DNA of 64,000 bases. Source: Lujinxingia vulgaris. Lineage in GTDB: Bacteria > Myxococcota_A > Bradymonadia > Bradymonadales > Bradymonadaceae. Position 1 is the first letter of the stretch. Each line of letters starts with the position of its first letter. The stretch is taken from positions 1 through 64,000 of the forward strand of contig NZ_VOSL01000002.1 of NCBI RefSeq assembly GCF_007997005.1. Direction: 5' to 3'. This document shows positions 26,466 through 34,178 of the stretch, one piece after another. Both the position numbers and the translations under genes were made by a program. The notes beneath the pieces were generated by a model that had not been told where the DNA came from, ran no database searches, and saw only the letters and a list, made by a program, of their open reading frames with translations.

Positions 26466-27440
26466 ATGATCAAGAGGCCGCAGCGACGGGGGAGAAACTT
26501 TTTCGGGATGATCAGCGGAGCGCCTCAGATGGAGGAGCTCTTCGGGTTGTTGGAGCGGGTGGCGCGGGCCGATGTGAGCGTGCTGGTGCGCGGGGAGACG
26601 GGCACGGGTAAGGAGCTTGTGGCCCGGGCGATTCACGAGCTCTCCCCGCGACAGGGCAAGGCGTTTCGGGCGGTGAACTGCGCGAGCTTTAACTCGGAGC
26701 TTTTGGCCAGCGAGCTCTTCGGGCATGTGCGGGGGGCGTTTACCGGGGCGGTTAAAGATCGGCGAGGGCTCTTTGCGCTGGCCGACGGGGGGAGCGTGTT
26801 TCTCGATGAGATCGCCGAGATTCCGCTGGAGGTGCAGGCCCGGCTATTAAGGGTGCTCCAGGAGCAGCGCTTTGTGCCGGTAGGAGGGACTGATGCGGTG
26901 AAGGTGGATGTGCGGCTGATCTCGGCGACGAATAAGGCGCTGCGTCGGGAGGTGGAGCAGGGGCGCTTTCGCGAAGATCTGATGTACCGGGTGCGCGTGG
27001 TGCCGATCTTTTTGCCGCCGCTGGTGGAGCGAGCGGGCGATATTGAGCTTCTGGTGTGGCATTTTATCGAGGAGTTCAACGCGCGGGATGGGATGCCCCG
27101 GCGCATTGAGGGGTTGAGCGAGGAGGCGTTTGAGGCGCTGCAGAGTTACCGCTGGCCGGGCAATGTGCGGGAGCTGCGCAATGTGATCGAGTACGCCTTT
27201 GTGGTGGGGGAGGGAGAGGTGTTGGCGTACGGGGATCTTCCGCCGGAGCTGCGCGGGGAGGGCCCGGTGGACAGTCGGGAGCTGGAGCGCGGTGGAGGGG
27301 AGAGCGGGCGCAGTGAGCGCCAGGAGATCGTGGCGGCGCTGCGTGCGGCCGGAGGCAGCCGGGAGGAGGCGGCGAGAGCGCTGGGGATCAGCCGCACCAC
27401 GTTATGGCGGCGGATGAAGGAGTACGGGATCGAGGATTGA
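26466..27440 (+). CDS. sigma-54-dependent transcriptional activator, PspF-like
   Basis: A 324-residue enhancer-binding protein without an N-terminal sensor domain. The AAA+ core carries Walker A GETGTGKE (about residue 44), the sigma-54 contact loop GAFTGA (about 91), Walker B VFLDEI, sensor and arginine-finger regions (LISATNKAL, GRFREDLMYRVRVVPIFLPPL) and WPGNVRELRN. A Fis-type helix-turn-helix ends the protein (GGSREEAARALGISRTTLWRRMKEYG). Lacking a receiver or GAF domain, it is probably controlled by a partner protein or by its amount. It is divergent from the sulfur operon, whose promoter has a near-consensus sigma-54 site, so control of that operon is the likely role. Confidence 0.93.
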   Translation: MIKRPQRRGRNFFGMISGAPQMEELFGLLERVARADVSVLVRGETGTGKELVARAIHELSPRQGKAFRAVNCASFNSELLASELFGHVRGAFTGAVKDRRGLFALADGGSVFLDEIAEIPLEVQARLLRVLQEQRFVPVGGTDAVKVDVRLISATNKALRREVEQGRFREDLMYRVRVVPIFLPPLVERAGDIELLVWHFIEEFNARDGMPRRIEGLSEEAFEALQSYRWPGNVRELRNVIEYAFVVGEGEVLAYGDLPPELRGEGPVDSRELERGGGESGRSERQEIVAALRAAGGSREEAARALGISRTTLWRRMKEYGIED

Positions 27441-27456
27441 ACGCGGCGCAGCGAGC

Positions 27457-27696
27457 TCAGAGCTCGTCGGACTCCTCGTATTCGACCGGGGGCGGGGAGT
27501 CGTCGGGGGTGTTCTCCTCGTAGGGCTGGCCCCAGGGGTCGTAGAAGCGCCGGCGTTTTTTGGTGGGCTCTTCGGCGCTTTGCTCGGATTGGGCGCCGGC
27601 GGGTGAGGCGGTGGCGCATGCGCCCAGGGTGGGGCTCAAGAGCAGCATCGCCAGGGGAAGGAGGATGGCGAGGGAGGGTGCTGGCGAGCGGTACAT
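27457..27696 (-). CDS. small lipoprotein, function unknown
   Basis: A 79-residue predicted lipoprotein: MYRSPAPSLAILLPLAMLLL leads to lipobox LGAC, then a hydrophilic tail with a basic RRRFYDP segment and an acidic, proline-rich end (ENTPDDSPPPVEYEESDEL). It is convergent with the activator gene (16-base gap) and follows another short exported protein by 23 bases on the same strand. No family recognised. Confidence 0.6.
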   Translation of the reverse strand: MYRSPAPSLAILLPLAMLLLSPTLGACATASPAGAQSEQSAEEPTKKRRRFYDPWGQPYEENTPDDSPPPVEYEESDEL

Positions 27697-27719
27697 CGGC
27701 AGGCCTGGTGGGGAGGGGG

Positions 27720-27947
27720 TCAGGGGCCCTCAAGGGGCTCGACTTCCATGGGGTGGTCGGGGTCGGGTTCGTGTTCGGCGGGGTCTTCGTCGACGCCGGG
27801 TTCGGGGACGCCCTCCCCGGGGTCGGTGTAGGGAGGGGGAGGTGCGGGCTCCTCGTCCGCGCCGGAGGTGGAGGTGGAGGCGCAGACAAGAAACACGCTG
27901 GCGAGGAAGATATTTCGCATATTTCGAAAGGGGTGAAGAGGGTGCAT
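27720..27947 (-). CDS. small exported Pro/Glu-rich protein
   Basis: A 75-residue protein: MHPLHPFRNMRNIFLASVFLVCAS, then a tail made mostly of Pro, Glu, Asp and Gly. GGAG seven bases before ATG 27947 supports that start. The cysteine in FLVCAS could be a weak lipobox, since the residue before it is Val and not Gly or Ala; signal peptidase I cleavage near STSG is the alternative. It is probably co-transcribed with the lipoprotein gene at 27457-27696. Confidence 0.5.
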   Translation of the reverse strand: MHPLHPFRNMRNIFLASVFLVCASTSTSGADEEPAPPPPYTDPGEGVPEPGVDEDPAEHEPDPDHPMEVEPLEGP

Positions 27948-28044
27948 GGGCGCGCTCCGCAGTAGGGGGGAGAGGGTGAGCGCGTTGAACGTGGGGACGA
28001 GTCATGGCGAGGGCAAGTGCGGGAGATGAAGGGAGCTTCCGGGG

Positions 28045-28507
28045 GATGCAGCGGGGTAGGGGGATGACCGGGGGTTGGGGAAGGCGCTGTGTTTATGCGG
28101 GTGAGAGGTGACCGTGGGTCGTGGGAGGCGGGGCAGTTGTGATGGGGAGTGAGGGTGACCGTGGGTCGAGGTTTTTTTGACCGTGGGTCGTTTCGGGTGG
28201 CGTATTTATGCGGGTGAGAGGTGACCCAGGGTCGAGTTTTTGAATGACCGTGGGTCATGAATCCGGGTGACCGAGGGTCGTCTCGGGTGGCGTATTTATG
28301 CGGGTGAGAGGTGACCCAGGGTCGAGTTTTTGAATGACCGTGGGTCGTGAATCCGGGTGACTGTGGGTCGTCTCGGGTGGCGTATTTATGCGGGTGAGAG
28401 GTGACCCAGGGTCGAGTTTTTGAATGACCGTGGGTCATGAATCCGGGTGATCGAGGGTCGTCTCGGGTGGCGTATTTATGCGGGTGAGAGGTGACCCAGG
28501 GTCATGG
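28045..28507. repeat. palindromic repeat array A4 with 90-bp tandem period
   Basis: About fourteen motifs. From 28201 the array is an exact-period tandem repeat: CGTATTTATGCGGGTGAGAG occurs at 28201, 28291, 28381 and 28471, and each 90-bp unit holds three motifs (GACCCAGGGTC, GACCGTGGGTC, GACCGAGGGTC or variants). The block near 28044 (GGATGCAGCGGGGTAGGGGG) recurs at 31696 in array A5. Long minus-strand open frames here are repeat-derived. Confidence 0.95.
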
Positions 28508-28519
28508 GAGGAGGGGGCG

Positions 28520-30073
28520 TTATGGGGTCTGGATGGGTTGGGTGAATTCCTGCGGTGGTGAGGTGTGGCCGAGCCAGTAGTGATGTTCGGTATCGCCGAG
28601 GGTGAAGCGTCCGGTGGGGAGGGCTTCGGTGGTGTCGTCGAGGCGGTAGGAGGCGTCGGCGGGGTGGGGTTGATCGAGCTGAGAATCGACATGGTGTTCG
28701 GTGAGGCGATTGTTTTCCCAATGCCAGCTGGCGCGCTGGAGGGTGGTGCCATCGGCCGAGGTCAGGGTGCGGGCGGCGAGTCGGCCGTCAGCGTGGTAGT
28801 CGAAGTTTAGCGTGCGGGTGGGGAGGGTGCGGGCGTCGGCGGTGAGGGTGCGATCCAGGTGGTCGGAGAGGATGCGGCCGTCTTGATGTTCGCGTCGGCG
28901 TTCGGCGCGCTCGATGCGTTGGCCCTCGTTAAAGCGCAGAAGCTCTTCGCGGACCATGTGGCCGGAGGCGTCAAAATGGCGGGAGGTCTGCCAGTGGTCG
29001 CCGGGTTCTATGGCGGCAGGCCAGGCGTAGCCTGCGCCGTCGTGGCCGACCCAGTGGTCGAGGCCAAAGCGCAGAAAGAGGCCGTAGCCCTGGTAGGCGG
29101 TGGAGACGTGGAAGAGCTCCAGGGTTTGTGCGGGCCCGAGCAGGGTGTAGACCTCGTCGGCTTCGGGGTAACCGTAGGTCAGCGAGGTGGGGAGTGGCGC
29201 GCAGGGCTCGTCGGACGATTGCCGGGGGGACCAGGCGCCGTTGTTGGAGGGCGTGCCGATGAAGTGGGGCCAGTCGGGGTGGTGGGCGTAGGCGTCGAGA
29301 GCGGCCGGTGCCGGTGAGGTGACGTCGGCGTCGACGTGCATCGATTGAAGGTGTCCTTCGGGGGAGAAGGTCCAGCGGATGTGAACCAGGGGCTCGTTGT
29401 TGCGCTCGCGGATCAGCTCGGTGGGGCGGCCGTTGAGGTAGGTCCAGGAGGCGACTTCGTCGGCGTTGTCGGCGTTGTCGGGGAAGGTGCGGGCGGCGCG
29501 GGTGAGGCGTCCCTGCTCGTCGTAGTCGAAGAGGGTGCGGGTGAGCGCGTTGTCGTTGAGGTGTTCGATGCGGATGAGGCGATCGTCCTCGTAGGTGTGG
29601 GTGAGCTCGGTGATCTGAGGGGGGCCAACGAAGCGCGTAAGGACCTGGGACTCGTGGATGAGGCGCTCCCGGTCGTCGAAGGTCCAGGTTCGCGCCACGG
29701 TGACTTCGTCGTCGGCGAGGGCGTCTTGAAATTCGATGTGGACGATGCGGCTGCCCTGCGGGTCGGCGAAGTGCCAGGTGGTGGTGCCGAAGATGTTGAC
29801 GAGCGTCAGGGAGTGCTCATCGCAGGTCACCGCCGGGAAGAAGTCTCCCGGGAGCGCGGGCATCTGACAGTCGGGCAGGCTGCCGGTGAACTCGGGCGGC
29901 GGCTGCAGGCTGCTCGTTTCAGGTTGAGGGAGGCAGGTCGGTGCGGCGGGCGTGGCGGGCTCGTCGAGGCTCCAGTCGGTGTCGGGGGATGGGGGCAAGG
30001 GGGCGGGGCCGCAGGCGGCGAGGCCTGCGAGGAGGGTGAGGGCGGCGATGTGTGCGGCTGGCGAGGGGTTCAT
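28520..30073 (-). CDS. lipoprotein with YD/RHS-like repeats
   Basis: A 517-residue predicted lipoprotein: MNPSPAAHIAALTLLAGLAAC with lipobox LAAC. The body has repeated strand motifs of the type found in YD/RHS-like proteins: TWTFDDRERLIHESQVL, HTYEDDRLIRIEHLNDN, FDYDEQGRLTRAARTF, RWTFSPEGHLQSMHV, RHFDASGHMVREELLRF, FDYHADGRLAARTL and WHWENNRLTEHHV. Such sheets form shell-like or beta-propeller-like extracellular structures. No toxin or protease domain is visible at the C-terminus. It is divergent from the LysR gene, so it may be that regulator's target. Confidence 0.7.
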   Translation of the reverse strand: MNPSPAAHIAALTLLAGLAACGPAPLPPSPDTDWSLDEPATPAAPTCLPQPETSSLQPPPEFTGSLPDCQMPALPGDFFPAVTCDEHSLTLVNIFGTTTWHFADPQGSRIVHIEFQDALADDEVTVARTWTFDDRERLIHESQVLTRFVGPPQITELTHTYEDDRLIRIEHLNDNALTRTLFDYDEQGRLTRAARTFPDNADNADEVASWTYLNGRPTELIRERNNEPLVHIRWTFSPEGHLQSMHVDADVTSPAPAALDAYAHHPDWPHFIGTPSNNGAWSPRQSSDEPCAPLPTSLTYGYPEADEVYTLLGPAQTLELFHVSTAYQGYGLFLRFGLDHWVGHDGAGYAWPAAIEPGDHWQTSRHFDASGHMVREELLRFNEGQRIERAERRREHQDGRILSDHLDRTLTADARTLPTRTLNFDYHADGRLAARTLTSADGTTLQRASWHWENNRLTEHHVDSQLDQPHPADASYRLDDTTEALPTGRFTLGDTEHHYWLGHTSPPQEFTQPIQTP

Positions 30074-30240
30074 GGCGGGATCTCCAGGCGGGCGACGTCT
30101 CCGGGGGAGCGCGCGGGTTGGTTGCGTCTGAAGATGAGTGTGCGGAAGAGATGGTCTGAATAAAATTTGAATGTTTTTGATGTGTTGTTCAGGATTGGTT
30201 TATGATTTGTCGTCGCTGGATTTGAGAGGGAGGTGAACGC

Positions 30241-31176
30241 GTGGTCGAGGGAGCTGGAGGTGTGTGGGCGGGGGTGAGTCTGGAGGCGATCTGGAACTGG
30301 TTGCCGGCGTTTCGGGCGGTGGCCGAGGCGGAGCATCTGCCGACGGCGGCGGCGCGTCTGCATGTGAGCGCGCCGGCGCTCTCGCGGACGGTGCGGCTGT
30401 TGGAGGAGCACCTGGAGGTGGAACTGTTCAACCGGGTGGGGCGGAGGCTGGTGCTCAATACGGCTGGCGAGCAGCTGTTGGCGGCGGTGCAGGAGGCGAT
30501 GGGGGGGCTGAGCCGGGTGGTGGAGGAGGTGCAGGTTGAGGGAGTCGGCGGGAGGTTGAGGGTGGGCTCGTTGGGGGTGTTGACCAACTCTTTTGTGTTG
30601 CCGGCGGCGCTGGCGTTGAGCGCGCGGTATCCGCAGCTCTTGCCGATGCTGGAGAATCACCGGCCGCGGGAGGCCAATGAGAAGCTCTGGCGCGGGGAGC
30701 TGGATGTGGCGTTTTATTACGAGGGGTTGAGCGCGCCGGGGGTGGAGGTCCGGGAGTTGGGTCGGATTGGGGCGTCGGTGTATTGCGGTCAGGGGCATCC
30801 GCTTTTTGAGCGGGCGGAGGAGGTGGGGGAGGAGGAGCTGTTGAGGTGGCCCTTCTCGGTGCCGCAGGTGGGCGATAGCGGTCAGGTGATGGACGGTTGG
30901 CCGGTGGATGTGGCGCGGCGAGTGGGGATGCAGATCACGTTGTTGACGACGAACGTGGAGGTGTGTCGGAGCGGGAGGTTCGTGACGGTGTTGCCGGACG
31001 TGGCGGCTCGCCACTGGGTGGATCGGGGGGAGTTACGACGGGTGGGGTTTGAGGGGTTGGAGGGAATTCGGATTTTTGGGGCGGTGCGCGAGCAGGAGGT
31101 CGGGCGTAGTGGGGCGCGGGAGATGTTGGAGGAGGTGGGGCGGAGGGTGCGCGAGGATCTTTTGCTCAGGGCGTGA
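30241..31176 (+). CDS. LysR-family transcriptional regulator
   Basis: A 311-residue protein with the LysR winged helix at residues about 12-70 (LPAFRAVAEAEHLPTAAARLHVSAPALSRTVRLLEEHLEVELFNRVGRRLVLNTAGEQLL) and an effector-binding domain of two lobes (GRLRVGSLGVLTNSFVLPAAL, VLPDVAARHWVDRGELRRV). The start is GTG at 30241, with GGGAGGTG shortly before. It is divergent from the YD-repeat lipoprotein gene across a 167-base gap. The ligand is not predictable. Confidence 0.93.
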   Translation: MVEGAGGVWAGVSLEAIWNWLPAFRAVAEAEHLPTAAARLHVSAPALSRTVRLLEEHLEVELFNRVGRRLVLNTAGEQLLAAVQEAMGGLSRVVEEVQVEGVGGRLRVGSLGVLTNSFVLPAALALSARYPQLLPMLENHRPREANEKLWRGELDVAFYYEGLSAPGVEVRELGRIGASVYCGQGHPLFERAEEVGEEELLRWPFSVPQVGDSGQVMDGWPVDVARRVGMQITLLTTNVEVCRSGRFVTVLPDVAARHWVDRGELRRVGFEGLEGIRIFGAVREQEVGRSGAREMLEEVGRRVREDLLLRA

Positions 31177-31209
31177 TGGTGCGGTTGGGGGGGAGGGTTG
31201 TGTTTGGGT

Positions 31210-31777
31210 GTGACCGAGGGTCGCGCTATTGCGAGCCAATATGGGGTCGAAAGATGACCGAGGGTCGTGTTCGGGTGTGACCGAGGGTTGTGTGATCGCG
31301 AGCCCATATGGGGTCGGAAGATGACCGAGGGTTGTGTTTGGGTGTGACCGAGGGTTGTGTATTTGGGGTGACCCGGGGTCGCGTAAAAGCGAGTGCGTAT
31401 GCGGTTGTGAGACGACCGAGGGACGTGTTGGAGGGAGGTCAAAACATGACCGAGGGTCGTGTTTTGGGATGACCCAGGGTCGCTTAAGAGCGAGTGCGTA
31501 TGCGGTTGTGAGACGACCGAGGGTCGTGTTGGAGGGAGGTCAAAACATGACCGAGGGTCGTGTAGGGAGGCGACCGAGGGTCGTGAATTCAAGCGTTTAA
31601 AGAATGACTGGGTGGTGTGTATTGGGGTGACCCAGGGTCGTGTGATCGCGAGCCATTATAAAATCAAAAGATGACCGAGGATCGTGGTGGTACCGGGGGA
31701 TGCAGCGGGGTAGGGGGATGACCGTGGGTTGGCGGATGTGCCCTGTTTATGCGGGTGTGACGTGACCCACGGTCGGT
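31210..31777. repeat. palindromic repeat array A5 (about 16 motifs)
   Basis: About sixteen motifs, mostly GACCGAGGGTCG or GACCGAGGGTTG. The companion sequence here varies (GCGTATGCGGTTGTGAGACG or CCATATGGGGTCGGAAG). A block from near 31483 repeats one from near 31363, about 120 bp away. One motif at the right end (GACCCACGGTCG, near 31764) has the opposite asymmetry. It fills the convergent gap between the LysR gene and the RCC1-like gene. Confidence 0.93.
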
Positions 31778-31801
31778 TGCGAGGGGGGATAAATAAAACG
31801 A

Positions 31802-32932
31802 TTAGTCGGTGGCGTTCTCGAGTTTGCGGCAGGCGATCTGATGGTCGCCCTCGATGCCGCAGATGCCGCCCATGGCTCCGTGCATCGCGCGGGTTCGGGA
31901 GAGGAGGGGGGTGGCGTTGAAGCGGGTGGCGAGTTCGGCGGGGGCGTCGGGCGGGCCGCCGGCGCAGAAGACGGTGGCGTCGATGTTGCGGAAGCAGACG
32001 GCTGCGCCGGAGGTGGCGAGCTCGGCCAGGGCGATGGCACCGGGGATGGGGGTGGGCTCGGCGCGGGGGAGGCGGTCGCCCAGGCCAAGCTGACCGAAGG
32101 TGTTGTCGCCCCAGCAGGTCAGGGTGCGTTCGGGGCCGGTGACCGTGCAGCTGTGGTAGCCGGCCGCGGCGATGGCGTGCGCAGGCTCGGAGAGTTGCAG
32201 TTTACGCGGGGCGGGGGCGATGTCGCCTTCAGTGGTGGTGCCCAGGGCGCCGTGTCGGTTATGGCCCCAGCAGAAGACCTCGCCGGTCTCGGTGAGCGCG
32301 CAGGTGTGCTCCAGGCCGGCGGTCAGAGCGATGACCTTCTCGTCGAGTTGAACGCGCTGCGGGGTGGGATCCGGCGGGGAGGCCGCGCCCCGGCCGAGTT
32401 GCCCGCGGCGGTTTTCGCCCCAGCAGAAGACCTGAGCGTCGGTGGTCAGGGCGCAGGCGTGGTAGGCGCCCAGGGTGGCGGAGGTGACCGGGGGAAGCTC
32501 GGCGATGCGCACGGGCATGGGGCTATTGTCGGCTTCGGTGGCCGGGCCGAGCAGGCCGCTTTCGTTTCCGCCCCAGCACCAGAGGGCAGCCTCGGTGTCC
32601 CAGGCGCAGCTGTTGTGAAGGGGGGAGATGGCGAGGCCGGCGGCGTCTTGGAGGCCCTCGACCGGTTGGAGTTCGGCGCGGGTTGTATAGGTGTTGTCAC
32701 CGAGTTGTCCGGCGGCGTTGGCGCCGGCGCACCAGACCTGGCCGTCGGAGGCCAGCGCGCAGGCGTGTTCGGCGGACATCAGGAAGAGGGAGGTGGCGGG
32801 GCGCGGGGGCTCCTCGGCGGTGGTGATGGTGTTGCGCTCGCAGGCGGTGAGCAGGGCGATGCTGGCGAGCAGGGCCGGCAAGGTCAGGAGAGGGGCGCGT
32901 GGGCGGGACGTGGGAGGGGCCATGGTTAGCAT
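31802..32932 (-). CDS. RCC1-repeat lipoprotein
   Basis: A 376-residue predicted lipoprotein. The signal peptide ends at SIALLTAC (lipobox LTAC). The rest is seven RCC1-type repeats, each with a paired-cysteine pattern: HACALASDGQVWCAGANAAGQLGD, NSCAWDTEAALWCWGGNESGLLG, HACALTTDAQVFCWGENRRGQLG, HTCALTETGEVFCWGHNRHGALG, HSCTVTGPERTLTCWGDNTFGQLGLGD and two degenerate ones. Seven repeats fit one closed beta-propeller, probably disulfide-stabilised on the cell surface. Starts at 32932 and 32923 are both possible; neither has a clear ribosome binding site. Confidence 0.85.
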   Translation of the reverse strand: MLTMAPPTSRPRAPLLTLPALLASIALLTACERNTITTAEEPPRPATSLFLMSAEHACALASDGQVWCAGANAAGQLGDNTYTTRAELQPVEGLQDAAGLAISPLHNSCAWDTEAALWCWGGNESGLLGPATEADNSPMPVRIAELPPVTSATLGAYHACALTTDAQVFCWGENRRGQLGRGAASPPDPTPQRVQLDEKVIALTAGLEHTCALTETGEVFCWGHNRHGALGTTTEGDIAPAPRKLQLSEPAHAIAAAGYHSCTVTGPERTLTCWGDNTFGQLGLGDRLPRAEPTPIPGAIALAELATSGAAVCFRNIDATVFCAGGPPDAPAELATRFNATPLLSRTRAMHGAMGGICGIEGDHQIACRKLENATD

Positions 32933-33301
32933 CGCGGTCGGTGGGCAGAGGTTGTGCGCGTGGGGGCGGAGCGCCAATGTACCATGCTGGCGGAGGAGGT
33001 CGAGGGAGCGAGGGGGGCGGGAGAGGAGGGGGCGTTGAGGATGGCGTCGGGGGGCGCTTCGATGCGCGGGGGATGCGAAAGGTTGTGTGTTTATGCGGGT
33101 GCTCGGCGACCCAGGGTCATTGCGCTCTGTGACGCCCGGAGCGAAACGACCGGGACGTATCGCACAGGCAGGAGGGCGCGGCGCCTGGTCGGAGTTGACG
33201 ACCTGAGGGGAGTTGGCTAACGCTAAGGTATCGAAACACAACGTGGTCAACCTTGTCAGCCGCCTCGGGTGCGGTTGGCGCGACTTTCAGTGGGGAAAGG
33301 T
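32933..33301. other. divergent intergenic region with one isolated palindromic motif
   Basis: About 370 bases between the RCC1-like and small lipoprotein genes. It contains a companion sequence TTTATGCGGGTGCTCGGCG and a single motif GACCCAGGGTCA near 33110. Further right, TTGACG at 33195 with TAACGC 17 bases later could be a weak promoter for the downstream gene. No gene seen. Confidence 0.55.
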
Positions 33302-33736
33302 ATGCGTATGGAAGGTTTGCAGAGTCGGCTTCTCGTGATGGTGATGATGGGGACGTTGATGCTTGCTGCCGGGTGTGGCGAGGTGGCTGAGGATGAGCCC
33401 AACACCGATCATTTTGTAGGGACCTACCAGGGGACGGCGACGCTGAGTGGCTCGGGCTCCCCGACGTTCACGGCCGATATCGTCGTGACGGCGGGGACGA
33501 CGGCTGACTTGCTGGTGACGGTCTCGGATATGCGAAATCTGCGGGCGACGATTCAGGGCGATACGTCGTTTTCGATCGACTCGCAGAGCGTGAGCCTGAC
33601 CGATGAGAACGGCAACGCGTTTTCGGTGACGGCCCAGGGGAACGGCACGGTAGTGGGAGATATCTTTACGTTGAACGCGACGCTCTCATCGCCCAACGGG
33701 ACGTTGACGTTGAGTGCGAATGGCAACCGCCTCTGA
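33302..33736 (+). CDS. small lipoprotein with beta-rich domain
   Basis: A 144-residue predicted lipoprotein starting at ATG 33302 (MRMEGLQSRLLVMVMMGTLMLAAGC, lipobox AAGC), with a purine-rich GGGGAAAGG upstream. The exported part is Thr/Ser/Gly-rich and looks like an eight- or nine-stranded small beta-barrel (FVGTYQGTATLSGSG, FTADIVVTAGTTADLLVTV, FSIDSQSVSLTDENGNAFSVTAQ, GTLTLSANGNRL). A terminator follows. No family recognised with confidence. Confidence 0.68.
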   Translation: MRMEGLQSRLLVMVMMGTLMLAAGCGEVAEDEPNTDHFVGTYQGTATLSGSGSPTFTADIVVTAGTTADLLVTVSDMRNLRATIQGDTSFSIDSQSVSLTDENGNAFSVTAQGNGTVVGDIFTLNATLSSPNGTLTLSANGNRL

Positions 33737-33773
33737 GACGCATTCAGGAGGTATAGAAGGTGGTTTGAAGTGG

Positions 33774-33805
33774 AACCCACGTCCGGATTCGGGCGTGGGT
33801 TTTTT
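33774..33805 (+). terminator. intrinsic terminator after the small lipoprotein gene
   Basis: Stem AACCCACG / CGTGGGTT with inner CC-GG pairing, followed by TTTTTT on the plus strand, about 40 bases past the stop codon. Confidence 0.88.
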
Positions 33806-33848
33806 GTTGTCGGGGTGTTGGGGCGGGGGATGCGTGAGGGGGCAGATG

Positions 33849-34025
33849 AGCGACCGTGGGTCGCGAGATGTTGTGTGTTTATGCGGTTGAGGTGTGATCC
33901 CGGGTCGTTTGGAGATGAACGAAATCCAGGGGGAGAGGACGACCCAGGGACGCGTGTATGGACGACCCAGGGACGCGTGTTCGGATGACCCAGGGACGCG
34001 TGTTCGGATGACCCAGGGTCGCAGG
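33849..34025. repeat. palindromic repeat array A6 (about 6 motifs)
   Basis: GACCGTGGGTCG, then a decayed GATCCCGGGTCG, then three spaced GACCCAGGGACG copies with CGTGT linkers, then GACCCAGGGTCG. Companion forms TTTATGCGGTTGAGG and TTCATGCGGCTGAGG are present. The GGGACG right half is a local variant found in adjacent copies, which suggests local duplication. Confidence 0.85.
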
Positions 34026-34104
34026 AGGTTGAGTATTCATGCGGCTGAGGTGCGATTTGGGGTTGTGTCGCGGGGGGCCGCAAGTCCGGGCCAGCATGGG
34101 GCAA

Positions 34105-34148
34105 AACGCCGCGAGCCGCGCTCCTGGGAGAGCGCGGCTCGCGGCGTT
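34105..34148 (-). terminator. perfect 19-bp terminator stem after the polymer-domain lipoprotein gene
   Basis: Arms AACGCCGCGAGCCGCGCTC and its exact complement with a six-base loop. On the minus strand TTTTGC follows the stem. It lies 31 bases past the stop at 34179. Confidence 0.85.
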
Positions 34149-34178
34149 GGTACGACGTGGATGGGAAGGCGTCGGGGG

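Noticed and set aside
27146-28438. A 430-codon minus-strand open frame through array A4
   Set aside because: Half is antisense to the sigma-54 activator and the rest is a 30-residue peptide repeat produced by the 90-bp DNA repeat; no start signal or fold.
33195-33223. A possible sigma-70 promoter (TTGACG, 17 bp, TAACGC)
   Set aside because: The -10 match is poor, so it was only mentioned in the intergenic note.
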